Source of the DNA: Ochrobactrum quorumnocens
GTDB taxonomy: Bacteria; Pseudomonadota; Alphaproteobacteria; Rhizobiales; Rhizobiaceae
Assembly: GCF_002278035.1 (NCBI RefSeq)
Contig: NZ_CP022604.1
Span: 2,304,501-2,368,500 of the forward strand
Direction: 5' to 3'
Length of the DNA stretch: 64,000 nucleotides
Position 1 is the stretch's first letter. Each line of letters starts with the position of its first letter. Below are positions 18,663 to 28,061 of the stretch, one piece after another. The position numbers and the translations under genes are program-made. The notes under the pieces were generated by a model. That model had not been told where the DNA came from. It saw nothing but the letters and a program-made list of their open reading frames with translations, and searched no databases.

Positions 18663-19346
18663 ATGACAGGTCGTACAATACTGGTTGTGGACGATGACGA
18701 AGATCTCCGCTCCATCCTCGTCGAACAGCTGGAGCTGTGCGAAGAGTTCCAGATCGTTCAGGAAGACAACGCCACAAAAGGCATTCAGACCGCTCGCAAT
18801 GGCGTCGTCGATTTGCTGATCATGGATGTCGGTCTGCCGGATATGGACGGTCGCGAAGCGGTAAAGCTTCTGCGCAAAGGCGGCTTCAAGGCCCCGATCA
18901 TCATGTTGACCGGTCACGATACGGAATCGGACACGATCCTCGGCCTTGAATCGGGCGCGAATGATTATGTCACCAAGCCTTTCAAGTTTGCTGTACTCCT
19001 TGCTCGTATCCGTGCGCAGTTGCGCCAGCACGAGCAGAGCGAAGACGCGACTTTCATCGTCGGACCTTACACCTTCAAGCCGGGCCAGAAGCTGCTTCTT
19101 GATGAGAAGGGCAGCAAGATCCGCCTGACTGAAAAGGAAGCGGCGATCATCAAGTATCTCTATCGTGCAGGTGACAAGGTTATCGGCCGCGATGTGCTGC
19201 TTGAGGAAGTGTGGGGCTATAATTCCGGTGTCACGACCCACACACTGGAAACCCATGTCTACCGCCTGCGCCAGAAAATCGAGAAGGATCCGTCAAATGC
19301 GTCGCTTCTGGTTACAGAAAGCGGGGGATACAAACTTGTCCCATGA
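18663..19346 (+). CDS. cenR: OmpR-family response regulator, CenR/OtpR type
   Basis: 227 residues from the ATG at 18663, which has the ribosome site GAGGAC. The receiver domain carries the acidic pair DDDED (10-14), the phospho-acceptor D55 in MDVGLPD, T83 and K105. A C-terminal winged helix (about 135-225) ends with ETHVYRLRQKIEKDP. In Brucella this regulator next to a cyclic-nucleotide-binding gene is known as OtpR, the CenR orthologue, needed for envelope integrity and beta-lactam tolerance. No histidine kinase is adjacent. The assignment combines sequence with synteny. Confidence 0.85.
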   Translation: MTGRTILVVDDDEDLRSILVEQLELCEEFQIVQEDNATKGIQTARNGVVDLLIMDVGLPDMDGREAVKLLRKGGFKAPIIMLTGHDTESDTILGLESGANDYVTKPFKFAVLLARIRAQLRQHEQSEDATFIVGPYTFKPGQKLLLDEKGSKIRLTEKEAAIIKYLYRAGDKVIGRDVLLEEVWGYNSGVTTHTLETHVYRLRQKIEKDPSNASLLVTESGGYKLVP

Positions 19347-19380
19347 TGGACAGCGCCTGATGCGGGTGTATTGACAAGCT

Positions 19381-19842
19381 ATGGCGCTCGATGACGATAT
19401 TCGCATTCTCGGCTCAGTAGGCCTGTTCGAGTCATTCACTCCCGAACAGTTGCGTCTGCTCGCCTTTGGAGCAGAACGACTGGTGCTGCGCGCCGGTCGT
19501 GAGCTCTTCCGCGAAGGCCAAAGCGCTGACTGCGGCTATATCGTCGTATCTGGCAACATCACCTTGTTTCACGATGCAGACGAAGGGCGGATCACGATCC
19601 GCCCCGTCGGCCCCGGTGCGATGCTGGGCGAAATGGCGCTGATTGCGCAAACCACACGCCTTACCGGTGCCATGGCTGAAGAGGAGACGGAAGTTATCCG
19701 CATCAGCCGCGCCATTTTCCGGCGCATTCTGGAAGAATATCCGGAAGCTGCAGCCTCGCTGCATGCACATATCAGCCAAAATCTGCTGCAATTGATCAGC
19801 GATATTGAAAAAGTGGGCCCGCGCCTTGGCAGCGACGACTAA
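19381..19842 (+). CDS. Single-domain cyclic-nucleotide-binding protein
   Basis: 153 residues, essentially one cNMP-binding beta-roll (about 15-130). The phosphate-binding-cassette region reads GAMLGEMALIAQTTRLTGAMA, with the Glu of GEMAL and an Arg five residues later (TTRLTG), as in cAMP sites. There is no DNA-binding helix-turn-helix, so it is not a complete Crp/Fnr factor; homologues are annotated as cAMP-dependent kinase regulatory-subunit-like. It follows cenR by 34 nt and is probably co-transcribed, which suggests a role in the same signalling path. Confidence 0.82.
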   Translation: MALDDDIRILGSVGLFESFTPEQLRLLAFGAERLVLRAGRELFREGQSADCGYIVVSGNITLFHDADEGRITIRPVGPGAMLGEMALIAQTTRLTGAMAEEETEVIRISRAIFRRILEEYPEAAASLHAHISQNLLQLISDIEKVGPRLGSDD

Positions 19843-19978
19843 AGCGCGGCGCGCTTTAAGTCTTTATTTATACGCATGTTTTTATCCCGAAAGTGGGAAC
19901 CGGTTTTGCGTGAGGATAATGCGTAGAAACAACAGTTAGAGCGGTTCCAACGATTCAGTCTTAACCGGAACCGCTCAA
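19843..19978. repeat. RIME/Bru-RS-like element, full composite copy
   Basis: Hairpin aaagcgcggcgcgcttt, then cccgaaagtgggaaccggttttg, then ttagagcggttccaacgattcagtc...ggaaccgctc. It fills the whole gap between the convergent cNMP-binding and ABC-F genes. Confidence 0.75.
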
Positions 19979-19979
19979 A

Positions 19980-21557
19980 TTATAACTGTAGCTCCCGCTC
20001 GATGCCGATGGCGTCAAGGAAGGCCTGATCGTGGCTCACCAACAGCAACCCGCCCTCATAGTCATTCAAGGCCGCTTCCAGCGCTTCTGTGGAATCGAGA
20101 TCAAGGTGGTTGGTCGGTTCATCGAGAATCAACAGTTCAGGTTTGAGCGTACCGCCCAGAACACAAGCAAGAGCTGCGCGTAGCAATTCGCCACCGCTTA
20201 AGCCTCCTGCAAGACGCGATACACTTTCACCACGAAACGAAAACCGCGCAAGTGCTGCATGGGCATCATTATCGCTGGCCCCTTTGTTTAATCGTCGGAA
20301 ATTCTCATAAAGCGTCGCATCGCGATCTATCAGGCTCATCTGCTGATCAAACATCGCAATGCGCACAAAGCGCCGGATCTCCCCCGCAATGGGTTGCAAA
20401 TCCCCGGTAATCAAACGTAGCAACGAGGTTTTGCCTGCACCATTTGCGCCACGAATGACGATACGCTCCGGTCCGACAATCTTGAGCGAGAAATCATGAA
20501 TGACCGGGTGTTCCCGTACCGGCCCGCCAAAAACGTTCTGCATTTCCAGAACCACACGCCCGGAGGGTGAAAGCGATGCCTCGATGTCAAAACGCATGGG
20601 CTTGACGCGTTCGGCCTTTGCTTCCGCTTCGCGCAACTGGTTTTGAGCACGATCTGCATTGCGTTCAGCAAGCACATCGCCGCGGCCGCCGGTTTTCTGT
20701 GCACGATCCTCTCGGGCATCAAGCAGCAACTTGCTCATGCCTGCATCAGCACGCGACTTGCGCCCTCGTGCATCGCTCTTCGCCTGCCGTTCTGCAGCTT
20801 CCTGCGCCTTGAGCCTGACCTGCTTTAAATCGCGCTGAGCAACCTCCAGATCGCGAGCAGCCCCTTCCCGTTCCTGGTCCTTGCGTGCGTGGTAAAAATC
20901 CCAATTGCCTCCATAGAGCGTTAGAGCACCTTGCGAAAGCTCAGCTATCGTATCAATGGTTCGCAACAATTCACGATCATGACTGACGACGACTGCAGCG
21001 CCCTGCCACTTTGCAAGCATGTCGGCTACCGCCTGACGCCCATCACGATCAAGATTATTGGTCGGTTCATCCAGCAATATGAGATCGGGTTCTTGAAACA
21101 AAAGGGCTGCAAGTGCTGCGCGCGTCTGCTGCCCACCGCTTAATTCGGAGAGCGAGGTTTGCGGTTCAAGCGATAGCCCGAACATCTGCAAAGCTTCATC
21201 AAAGCGATGCGACAACAACCAGTCTGCCTGTTCGAAATCCGTATCCGTGCCCGCGCCCGCTTCAATACGCGCTAGCCTATCAAAAGCATCGCACGCACCA
21301 AACAGATCGGCCAGAGTACGCTCGCCATTGCTGCCGATATTTTGCGCGAGCACGCCAATCCTGCCGCTTCGAGTAACAGTTCCGCTTGTGGACTTCAAAT
21401 CACCGCTCATGATTTTCAGAAGCGTGGATTTACCGATACCATTGCGCCCGACAAGGCCGATGCGGCCTTCGGTGACGCTGAAATTAATACCGGAAAAAAG
21501 ACTACGGCCATCAGCCGTGACGCAGGAAACATCCTGAAGAGTAAGAAGAGAAGACAT
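19980..21557 (-). CDS. ABC-F family ATPase (first of tandem pair)
   Basis: 525 residues with two fused ABC domains and no membrane segments. Walker A motifs are GRNGIGKST (about 37-45) and GANGAGKTS. The signature motifs are LSGGQQTR and LSGGELLR, and each domain ends in [10 protein letters not shown] or [11 protein letters not shown]. The linker between them is long, charged and Arg/Ala-rich (about 220-320). ABC-F proteins act on ribosomes in translation rescue or antibiotic protection rather than in transport. The next gene upstream is a paralogue with the same architecture, 103 nt away. Confidence 0.93.
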   Translation of the reverse strand: MSSLLTLQDVSCVTADGRSLFSGINFSVTEGRIGLVGRNGIGKSTLLKIMSGDLKSTSGTVTRSGRIGVLAQNIGSNGERTLADLFGACDAFDRLARIEAGAGTDTDFEQADWLLSHRFDEALQMFGLSLEPQTSLSELSGGQQTRAALAALLFQEPDLILLDEPTNNLDRDGRQAVADMLAKWQGAAVVVSHDRELLRTIDTIAELSQGALTLYGGNWDFYHARKDQEREGAARDLEVAQRDLKQVRLKAQEAAERQAKSDARGRKSRADAGMSKLLLDAREDRAQKTGGRGDVLAERNADRAQNQLREAEAKAERVKPMRFDIEASLSPSGRVVLEMQNVFGGPVREHPVIHDFSLKIVGPERIVIRGANGAGKTSLLRLITGDLQPIAGEIRRFVRIAMFDQQMSLIDRDATLYENFRRLNKGASDNDAHAALARFSFRGESVSRLAGGLSGGELLRAALACVLGGTLKPELLILDEPTNHLDLDSTEALEAALNDYEGGLLLVSHDQAFLDAIGIERELQL

Positions 21558-21660
21558 CGCAAGCCCTGTAAAAACTGATAAATCTGATCGTTTGAAAAAG
21601 TGCCGTATGATCCATTGCTCTTTTGTCCTTTTCTGAACTTCATTTTTCTCGAATAGTTTT

Positions 21661-23241
21661 TTAGAGCGCGATGACGCGCTGAATACCTATCGTATCAAGA
21701 AATGCCTGATCATGGCTGACCACCAGAAGCGCGCCATCGAAAGCGTTGAGCGCAGTTTCCATCGTTTCGATAGACGCAATATCGAGATGGTTGGTTGGCT
21801 CGTCCAGTATGAGCAACTGTGGCGGCTCTGTTCCCCCAAGTGTTGCTGCAAGCCCGGCCCTCAGCAACTCGCCACCGCTTAACTCTTTAGCCAAACGAAG
21901 GGCCACATCTCCTCGAAAAGCAAATCGCGCCAAAGCCGCACGAGCATCATTATCATTGCAGCTTGGATTGAGGTTGCGATAGTTCCAGAACAGGCTTTTC
22001 GTCCGGTCGAGAAGCTTAAGCTGCTGATCGAGAAAGATGATATGCGCGTTTCTTTCAATCTCGCCCTCCAGAGGCCTTAGCTCGCCTGCGATCAACCGCA
22101 ACAATGAGGTCTTACCGGTCCCGTTACGCCCTGTAACTGCGATCCGTTCTGGCCCCATAATTGTCAGCGAAAGCTTCTGGATAATCGGGAAATCCGGTGC
22201 CGGACCTCCCGTCAGCTTATCAAGTTTCAGCAGTACCTTACTCGCAGGCACTTCGGCTGACTTTATCTCAAAACCAAACGGGGTCAGCCGCTCAATCTGT
22301 TTCTCAGCAGCCTGAACAAATTGTTTCGCCTTATCAAGCTGGCGCGATGAGATCGTGCTTGCATCCATATTCCGCGCACCAGCAGCGCGGTTCTTCAAGG
22401 CGTGGATTGCGCCCCGATCCGCGCCACTCTTCAATCCTTGAGCAACGGAGCGGACAGACCCATGCACACGCGTTTGAAGTTTGCGCTGCGCTTCTTTTTC
22501 AATCTGCTTTTCTTGGTGCTGGGCAAAATTCAGGTCGCGTTTCACAACCTCTAGCTCTGCGGCTTTCCGGGCCGCGTAAAAGTCCCAGTTTCCGCCATAA
22601 AAATTCATTCCCAATGACGTCAGTTCTGCAATCCGATCCATCTCGCGCAGCAATTCGCGATCATGGCTAACCACAACAGCGCCGCCACGCCAACCGCGCA
22701 GCAGACCAATCACGGCCTGCCGTCCGTCACGATCAAGATTGTTTGTCGGTTCATCCAGCAAAATCAGATCAGGGCTCTGAAATATCAAAGCTGCCAGTGC
22801 CGCACGTGTTTGTTGCCCGCCACTCAACGCAGCAAGTCTTGTTTCAGGAATTATATCCGGCAGACCTAACTGTTTCAGTGCGCGGTGAAAACGTTGCGGA
22901 AGCAACCAATCCGCGGTGCTGATATCATCATCGCTGGCAACGCCCGCCTCTATGCGGGCAAGTATATCAAACTCATCGCGCACGCAGAAGAGATCGACCA
23001 GCGTATCTGCAAGTCCAGACAAGATGTCTTGTCGAAGAACACCAACCGTGCAATTCGCACTTACAGAGCCGCTCATTGGCGGCACGGCACCGCTAATTAT
23101 ATGCAGAAGCGTAGACTTGCCGACACCGTTGCGTCCGACAAGACCAATACGCTCTGCATCAATGCTGAGATCGATGGATTGAAAAAGAAGACGACCGTCA
23201 GTCGTTGCGCAGGAAATATCGTGAATTGTGAATAGAGCCAT
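21661..23241 (-). CDS. ABC-F family ATPase (second of tandem pair)
   Basis: 526 residues from the ATG at 23241, chosen because [17 protein letters not shown] aligns with the paralogue's MSSLLTLQDVSCVTADGR; in-frame ATGs at 23244 and 23271 are alternatives. Two ABC domains carry GRNGVGKST and [17 protein letters not shown] and LSGGELLR, and [10 protein letters not shown] and [11 protein letters not shown]. The linker holds a basic segment ([12 protein letters not shown]) that differs from the paralogue. The pair clearly arose by duplication but is well diverged. Its substrate, whether a ribosome-bound antibiotic or a stalled ribosome, cannot be told. Confidence 0.93.
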   Translation of the reverse strand: MALFTIHDISCATTDGRLLFQSIDLSIDAERIGLVGRNGVGKSTLLHIISGAVPPMSGSVSANCTVGVLRQDILSGLADTLVDLFCVRDEFDILARIEAGVASDDDISTADWLLPQRFHRALKQLGLPDIIPETRLAALSGGQQTRAALAALIFQSPDLILLDEPTNNLDRDGRQAVIGLLRGWRGGAVVVSHDRELLREMDRIAELTSLGMNFYGGNWDFYAARKAAELEVVKRDLNFAQHQEKQIEKEAQRKLQTRVHGSVRSVAQGLKSGADRGAIHALKNRAAGARNMDASTISSRQLDKAKQFVQAAEKQIERLTPFGFEIKSAEVPASKVLLKLDKLTGGPAPDFPIIQKLSLTIMGPERIAVTGRNGTGKTSLLRLIAGELRPLEGEIERNAHIIFLDQQLKLLDRTKSLFWNYRNLNPSCNDNDARAALARFAFRGDVALRLAKELSGGELLRAGLAATLGGTEPPQLLILDEPTNHLDIASIETMETALNAFDGALLVVSHDQAFLDTIGIQRVIAL

Positions 23242-23319
23242 CATGACGAACCATAGAAACATTGAAGACACTGGTTATGAGAAACAGTGTGTTCTGGTTC
23301 ATCGATTTGAGCTCCTATT

Positions 23320-23421
23320 AAAGCATTTATAGAAAAAGTGCGAAGCGGTTTTGCATAGGATAATGCGAAAGAAAATAGATAGAGCGGTTCCAACGACTAA
23401 GTCTTAACTTGAACCGCTCTG
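23320..23421. repeat. RIME/Bru-RS-like element, full copy
   Basis: aaagcatttatagaaaaagtgcg and ataatgcgaaag on the left, tagagcggttccaacgac and gaaccgctctgat on the right. It lies upstream of the second ABC-F gene. Confidence 0.75.
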
Positions 23422-23523
23422 ATATTCGTTCGCCGCCTTAATAATAGGTATACGCGGCCAAACATTGTTCACTAGCGTCAGATTACAGAGCCGTTGCTCT
23501 GTAATAGCTTATTACCATTGATC

Positions 23524-24330
23524 TTAATCCAGATCAAATGTCGCGATGACAGGCACGTGGTCCGAAGGACGCTCCCAGCCGCGCGCCTCACGCAGAATTT
23601 GCAGCTCCTTCATATGAGCTTCGAGATCAGCAGAGCCCCAGATGTGGTCAAGTCTGCGACCACGGTCAGCGGCGTCCCAATCCTTGGCGCGATAACTCCA
23701 CCATGTATAAATCTTCTGGTCTGCTGGAATGACCTGACGCATCAGATCGCTCCAGCCACCCTTCACACGCAGATCTTCCAGCGTTGTGGTCTCAATCGGT
23801 GTGTGACTGACGATCTTGAGAAGCTGTTTGTGCGACCAGACATCGTTTTCGAGTGGCGCGATATTGAGATCGCCCACCAGGATCGACGAATTTCCGTCCT
23901 GCCTGTCTGCCACAATCGCTCGCATTTCCTCAAGAAAACCGAGCTTATGCGCAAATTTTGGATTAATTACCGGGTCCGGCTCATCACCGCCCGCAGGCAC
24001 GTAGAAATTATGGATACGCAGCTTTTTGTCGCCGGCTGAAACAACCGCGCTGAGATGGCGGCAGTCGCCCATTTCGCAAAAGCCGATCTTCTCGACATCG
24101 CTCAGCGGGCGCTTGGAAATAGTTGCAACGCCATGATAGCCCTTCTGACCACTGATCGCGATATGCTCATAACCAAGCGCACGAAAACCCTTGGAAGGGA
24201 ATTGATCGTCCGGGCATTTGGTTTCCTGCAGACACAGAACATCAGGCTGATAATCGCTCAAGAACTGCTCGACCAGCGGCATGCGCAGGCGAACGGAATT
24301 GATGTTCCAGGTAGCAACAGAAAAGGTCAT
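23524..24330 (-). CDS. xthA: Exodeoxyribonuclease III
   Basis: 268 residues from the ATG at 24330 (MTFSVATWNINSVRLR), the standard start; an in-frame start at 24354 adds eight residues. The EEP-fold motifs are LCLQETKCPD (metal-binding Glu), GDLNIAP (catalytic Asp/Asn) and RRLDHIWGS, with the final catalytic His in SDHVPVIATF. It is a 3'-5' exonuclease and AP endonuclease in base-excision repair. It lies downstream of lolA and ftsK on the same strand, a Rhizobiales arrangement, but a palindromic repeat separates it from lolA. Confidence 0.95.
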   Translation of the reverse strand: MTFSVATWNINSVRLRMPLVEQFLSDYQPDVLCLQETKCPDDQFPSKGFRALGYEHIAISGQKGYHGVATISKRPLSDVEKIGFCEMGDCRHLSAVVSAGDKKLRIHNFYVPAGGDEPDPVINPKFAHKLGFLEEMRAIVADRQDGNSSILVGDLNIAPLENDVWSHKQLLKIVSHTPIETTTLEDLRVKGGWSDLMRQVIPADQKIYTWWSYRAKDWDAADRGRRLDHIWGSADLEAHMKELQILREARGWERPSDHVPVIATFDLD

Positions 24331-24410
24331 GGGAAAAAGACTCGCGGTCATCAAAAGATGGTCGCGAACCTAACCATTTATCCAAAAAATGCAAACATCA
24401 GGCAGCAACT

Positions 24411-24513
24411 AAAGCGCATCTCGAAAAGTGTGAAACGGTTTTCGGATAAGATGCGCGCAAAAACAGGCAGATAGAGCGAATCCAACGATTCAATTTTAAC
24501 TGGAACCGCTCTA
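24411..24513. repeat. RIME/Bru-RS-like element, full copy
   Basis: aaagcgcatctcgaaaagtg...gataagatgcgc followed by tagagcgaatccaacg...ggaaccgctcta. It lies between lolA and xthA. Confidence 0.75.
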
Positions 24514-24522
24514 AGCTGACTA

Positions 24523-25215
24523 TTACTGACCTTTTCGTTTCATCGCGATGCGCTGATAGTCGATCTTGAACATATCATCGGTGAAACGTACACCCGTACG
24601 CAGATTGAAGATCATCACCGTCGTATCAAGCCCCTGCGCATCGGTAATGGTCCACTGCTTGAGCTCGTAGGTCTTTGGCTCGAACATCAGCGTGATCTTG
24701 GAGCTGCCGAAAACTTTTTTGTCGCCTATAACCAGTGTAGTCATATCCGGGTCTTGCTTGACGCTCTGAAGGCGACCGCCACCAAGATCGATCTTGTCAG
24801 AAAGAAGCAGTTTTAGCGGCGTTGTGCCAAGCGCATACATATCCCAAGTGTCGAGCTTGCGATTGTTGATGACAACCTGATTGCCATCCGAAATTACCCG
24901 CACTGGCGAGTTGTTGTAATTGAAACGGATTTTGCCCGGACGCTCGATATAGAAAGTGCCGCCGGTCTGGTCGCCTTTGGGACCAAACTGCACGAACTCA
25001 CCAGTCATTGTACGAACCGACGAAAAATGATCCGCAATCTGCTGAGCTGCGGCGGCGTTTCCCGCACCTTGCGCCTGCGCTGCAGCTGGCACAAACGCTG
25101 GCACAGCTGCACCAAGAACCAATGCTCCCAATCCGAGGAAGGCTGCGAAACGGCTGGCTTTCGCAAATACGGAAATGCGGGAGAACATCATCAGCAAACT
25201 CTCTGTTTTCATCAT
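24523..25215 (-). CDS. lolA: LolA-like outer-membrane lipoprotein carrier
   Basis: 230 residues. An N-terminal signal peptide with a hydrophobic core at about 22-44 ends in AQA, so the protein is periplasmic. The mature part has the LolA beta-barrel pattern: TMTGEFVQFGPKGDQTGGTFYIERPGKIRF and the strand ISDGNQVVINN are typical. LolA ferries lipoproteins from LolCDE to the outer membrane. It follows ftsK by 64 nt on the same strand, as in other Rhizobiales. No lolB is expected in this group. LolA-like paralogues exist, so the symbol is probable rather than certain. Confidence 0.88.
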   Translation of the reverse strand: MMKTESLLMMFSRISVFAKASRFAAFLGLGALVLGAAVPAFVPAAAQAQGAGNAAAAQQIADHFSSVRTMTGEFVQFGPKGDQTGGTFYIERPGKIRFNYNNSPVRVISDGNQVVINNRKLDTWDMYALGTTPLKLLLSDKIDLGGGRLQSVKQDPDMTTLVIGDKKVFGSSKITLMFEPKTYELKQWTITDAQGLDTTVMIFNLRTGVRFTDDMFKIDYQRIAMKRKGQ

Positions 25216-25279
25216 CTTCTTAAAATAATCCGGCAGTTAGGCACCAGTGTGGCAACTGATAAGCCGAAATACCTCGGCC

Positions 25280-27850
25280 TTAGTAGTCGTCTTCCGTTGG
25301 CACCAGTATCTCGCGCTTGCCTGCGTGATTGGCAGGCCCCACAATGCCTTCTTCCTCCATCCGTTCGATGATCGAAGCCGCACGGTTATAGCCAATGCCG
25401 AGGCGACGCTGGATATAGGAAGTCGAAGCCTTCTTATCGCGCAATACGACTGCAACTGCCTGATCATATGGATCGTCGGAATTTTCAAGGTTCGACGTTC
25501 CAGCCGGACCACCGCCTTCATCTTCATCGTCATCTTCGGTGATAGCATCGAGATATTCCGGCACGCCCTGAAGCTTGAGGTGCTGGACAACGCGTTCAAC
25601 TTCATCGTCGCCGACAAATGGGCCATGCACACGCTGAATGCGTCCGCCGCCTGCCATGAACAGCATATCGCCCTGACCAAGCAATTGCTCGGCACCCTGC
25701 TCACCAAGAATCGTACGGCTGTCGATCTTGGACGTCACCTGGAAGGAAATTCGGGTCGGGAAGTTTGCCTTGATCGTACCGGTGATAACGTCGACCGACG
25801 GACGCTGTGTTGCCATGATGACGTGAATACCAGCCGCACGCGCCATCTGTGCAAGACGCTGCACCGTACCTTCGATGTCCTTGCCTGCAACCATCATCAA
25901 GTCAGCCATTTCGTCGATAATCACGACGATATACGGCATTGGTTCGAGATCGAGCTGTTCGGTTTCGTAGATCGCTTCGCCTGTATTGCGGTCAAAACCG
26001 GTCTGCACCGTGCGGGCGATCTGCTCGCCCTTCTTCTGCGCCTGACCGACACGCTGGTTGAAGCCGTCAATATTACGGACGCCGACTTTGGACATCTTGC
26101 GATAGCGGTCTTCCATTTCGCGCACGGTCCATTTGAGCGCGACAACGGCCTTTTTCGGATCGGTCACGACCGGGGTCAAGAGATGCGGAATACCATCATA
26201 GATGGAGAGTTCCAGCATCTTCGGATCGATCATGATCAGACGGCATTCCTGCGGCGTCATACGATAGAGCAGCGACAGGATCATAGTGTTGATCGCGACC
26301 GATTTGCCGGAACCCGTCGTGCCGGCCACCAGCAAGTGCGGCATCTTGGCAATATCGGCAATCACCGGCTCGCCATTGATGGTCTTACCGAGCGCAAGTG
26401 CCAGCTTGGATTTGGATTGCTCAAAGTCGCGGCTTGCCAGCATCTCGCGCAGATAAACCATTTCACGCTTCTGGTTCGGCAACTCGATGCCGATGACATT
26501 GCGACCCGGGACAACAGCGACGCGGGCAGCAATCGCGCTCATCGAGCGAGCGATATCATCAGCCAGGCCAATCACGCGGGACGATTTGATACCGGGTGCC
26601 GGTTCAAGTTCATAAAGCGTAACAACAGGCCCCGGTTTCACATTGATGATCTCGCCGCGCACGCCAAAATCTTCCAGCACACCTTCAAGCAGACGCGCAT
26701 TCTGTTCGAGCGCATCCTTGGAAAGCGATGCATCGCGCTGAACCAATTTGGGTTCAGCCAGATAGTGCAGGGACGGCATTTCAAACGCGCCGCCTTCCTT
26801 CAGAAATGAGGGCTGTGCTTCGCGCTGAATACGCGCACCGCTCTTCGGTGCAGGCGCACGTTCGCCAACGCGCGCCTTGGAGCGTTGTGGCGGCGTATCA
26901 TGCCATTCTTCACCTGCAAGCGGGGCAGCTTCCATGCCGCCATCAAAGTCGTCATCGGTATCGAATGGTGGTTGCTCGGAAGAAGCGCCGCCAAAGCCCG
27001 GCTCGCGACGTGCACTGTTTCGGGTTTCAGCGGTGCGGCGTACGCTGCGCATATCACCATATACGTCTTCGCGCGGCTTACGACGGTTGAGGCCAGTGAG
27101 TCGCTTGAAAGTCGCGGATACACTGAGCACCGTATGTGTCAGAGCACCAACATACTGCGACAGACCGCCTGAAGAGCTTTCGTCCTCGTCATCGTCATTA
27201 TCTGCAAAATCATCTTCAACAGGTGCGCCGTGCGAAGCCCGTGTGTTGAGCAGTGCCTCACGACGCCCCACAATTCCACTTGCAAACAGGCAAAGCCACA
27301 AAGCAGGCAAAGCAAGCACCAGCGCGATTCCCGATGCGATGGCACCTTGCGGGAATGCACCGAGAAACACCCCAGGCAGACGCAACATCATATCACCAAA
27401 CACGCCGCCAAGACCAATAGGCATTGGCCAACTTTCCGGCACGGCAAAGCAGCTCGCGATGGCTGCAAACAGCAAAGCAGCACCCATCCATGCAAAGCTG
27501 CGCTTCACAACCCGGCTTATACCGCCGCGCGTCATGAGCAGCAGCGACCAGATGACCAGAGGAAGCAAAACCGGAACACTCGCAAGGCCGAAGAACTGCA
27601 TTGCGAGATCGGAAAATACGGCACCGGGATAGCCAAGCGCGTTGGTTACGGGATTATCCGTGGCATGACTAAGACTGGGGTCAGCAACATTCCATGTCGC
27701 AAGCGCACCCACAGCCGCAGCGGTCAGCGAAAGCAACCCCAGCCCAAAGAGGATATAGAACTGCCTGCGGAAGATGTTGGCCAGTTTCAGCCTGTCTTCC
27801 GAAATCCGCTCGTCACGCAGCGGGTATGAGGGCGAATATCCTTGCCGCAT
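25280..27850 (-). CDS. ftsK: DNA translocase FtsK
   Basis: 856 residues. Four membrane segments lie within about 30-200, followed by an acidic and proline-rich linker (about 205-385). The RecA-like motor has Walker A GTTGSGKS and Walker B in [11 protein letters not shown], with the FtsK signature [11 protein letters not shown]. The C-terminal winged-helix gamma domain (about 785-850) contains [24 protein letters not shown], the part that reads KOPS. FtsK anchors at the septum and pumps chromosome termini toward XerCD resolution. A CtrA-type box lies 85-103 nt before the start. Confidence 0.97.
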   Translation of the reverse strand: MRQGYSPSYPLRDERISEDRLKLANIFRRQFYILFGLGLLSLTAAAVGALATWNVADPSLSHATDNPVTNALGYPGAVFSDLAMQFFGLASVPVLLPLVIWSLLLMTRGGISRVVKRSFAWMGAALLFAAIASCFAVPESWPMPIGLGGVFGDMMLRLPGVFLGAFPQGAIASGIALVLALPALWLCLFASGIVGRREALLNTRASHGAPVEDDFADNDDDEDESSSGGLSQYVGALTHTVLSVSATFKRLTGLNRRKPREDVYGDMRSVRRTAETRNSARREPGFGGASSEQPPFDTDDDFDGGMEAAPLAGEEWHDTPPQRSKARVGERAPAPKSGARIQREAQPSFLKEGGAFEMPSLHYLAEPKLVQRDASLSKDALEQNARLLEGVLEDFGVRGEIINVKPGPVVTLYELEPAPGIKSSRVIGLADDIARSMSAIAARVAVVPGRNVIGIELPNQKREMVYLREMLASRDFEQSKSKLALALGKTINGEPVIADIAKMPHLLVAGTTGSGKSVAINTMILSLLYRMTPQECRLIMIDPKMLELSIYDGIPHLLTPVVTDPKKAVVALKWTVREMEDRYRKMSKVGVRNIDGFNQRVGQAQKKGEQIARTVQTGFDRNTGEAIYETEQLDLEPMPYIVVIIDEMADLMMVAGKDIEGTVQRLAQMARAAGIHVIMATQRPSVDVITGTIKANFPTRISFQVTSKIDSRTILGEQGAEQLLGQGDMLFMAGGGRIQRVHGPFVGDDEVERVVQHLKLQGVPEYLDAITEDDDEDEGGGPAGTSNLENSDDPYDQAVAVVLRDKKASTSYIQRRLGIGYNRAASIIERMEEEGIVGPANHAGKREILVPTEDDY

Positions 27851-27934
27851 AAAGCCTGTCCCGAACCATGTTTTATTGCCGTCTGGTTGTTAAGCCTCGG
27901 GCGCAATGAATCGGGGCGATCCTAACGGGGCGAT

Positions 27935-27953
27935 GGTTAATTCCCCATTAACC
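27935..27953 (-). promoter_or_regulatory. Putative CtrA binding site upstream of ftsK
   Basis: GGTTAA-TTCCCCA-TTAACC, a perfect TTAA-N7-TTAAC match, 85-103 nt upstream of the ftsK ATG. The sequence is nearly symmetric. Its distance and form match the box before ftsE. Binding is inferred. Confidence 0.6.
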
Positions 27954-28013
27954 ATGCAGGCTTCCACACAAAGAAATAACAGGAGAGATGCGAGAGAACA
28001 AAAAGTGGAAATG

Positions 28014-28041
28014 AAAAAGGCGCGGTTTCCCGCGCCTTTTT
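28014..28041 (-). terminator. Rho-independent terminator of amtB
   Basis: aaaaaggcgcgg/ccgcgccttttt arms with a short loop, 20 nt past the amtB stop; the T run lies on the minus-strand side. Confidence 0.85.
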
Positions 28042-28061
28042 CCTGTTGAGACAAACCTGTT

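Noticed and set aside
25247..26809. 520-codon open frame on the plus strand opposite ftsK
   Set aside because: Antisense to the conserved FtsK motor; no recognisable domain and no ribosome site of note.
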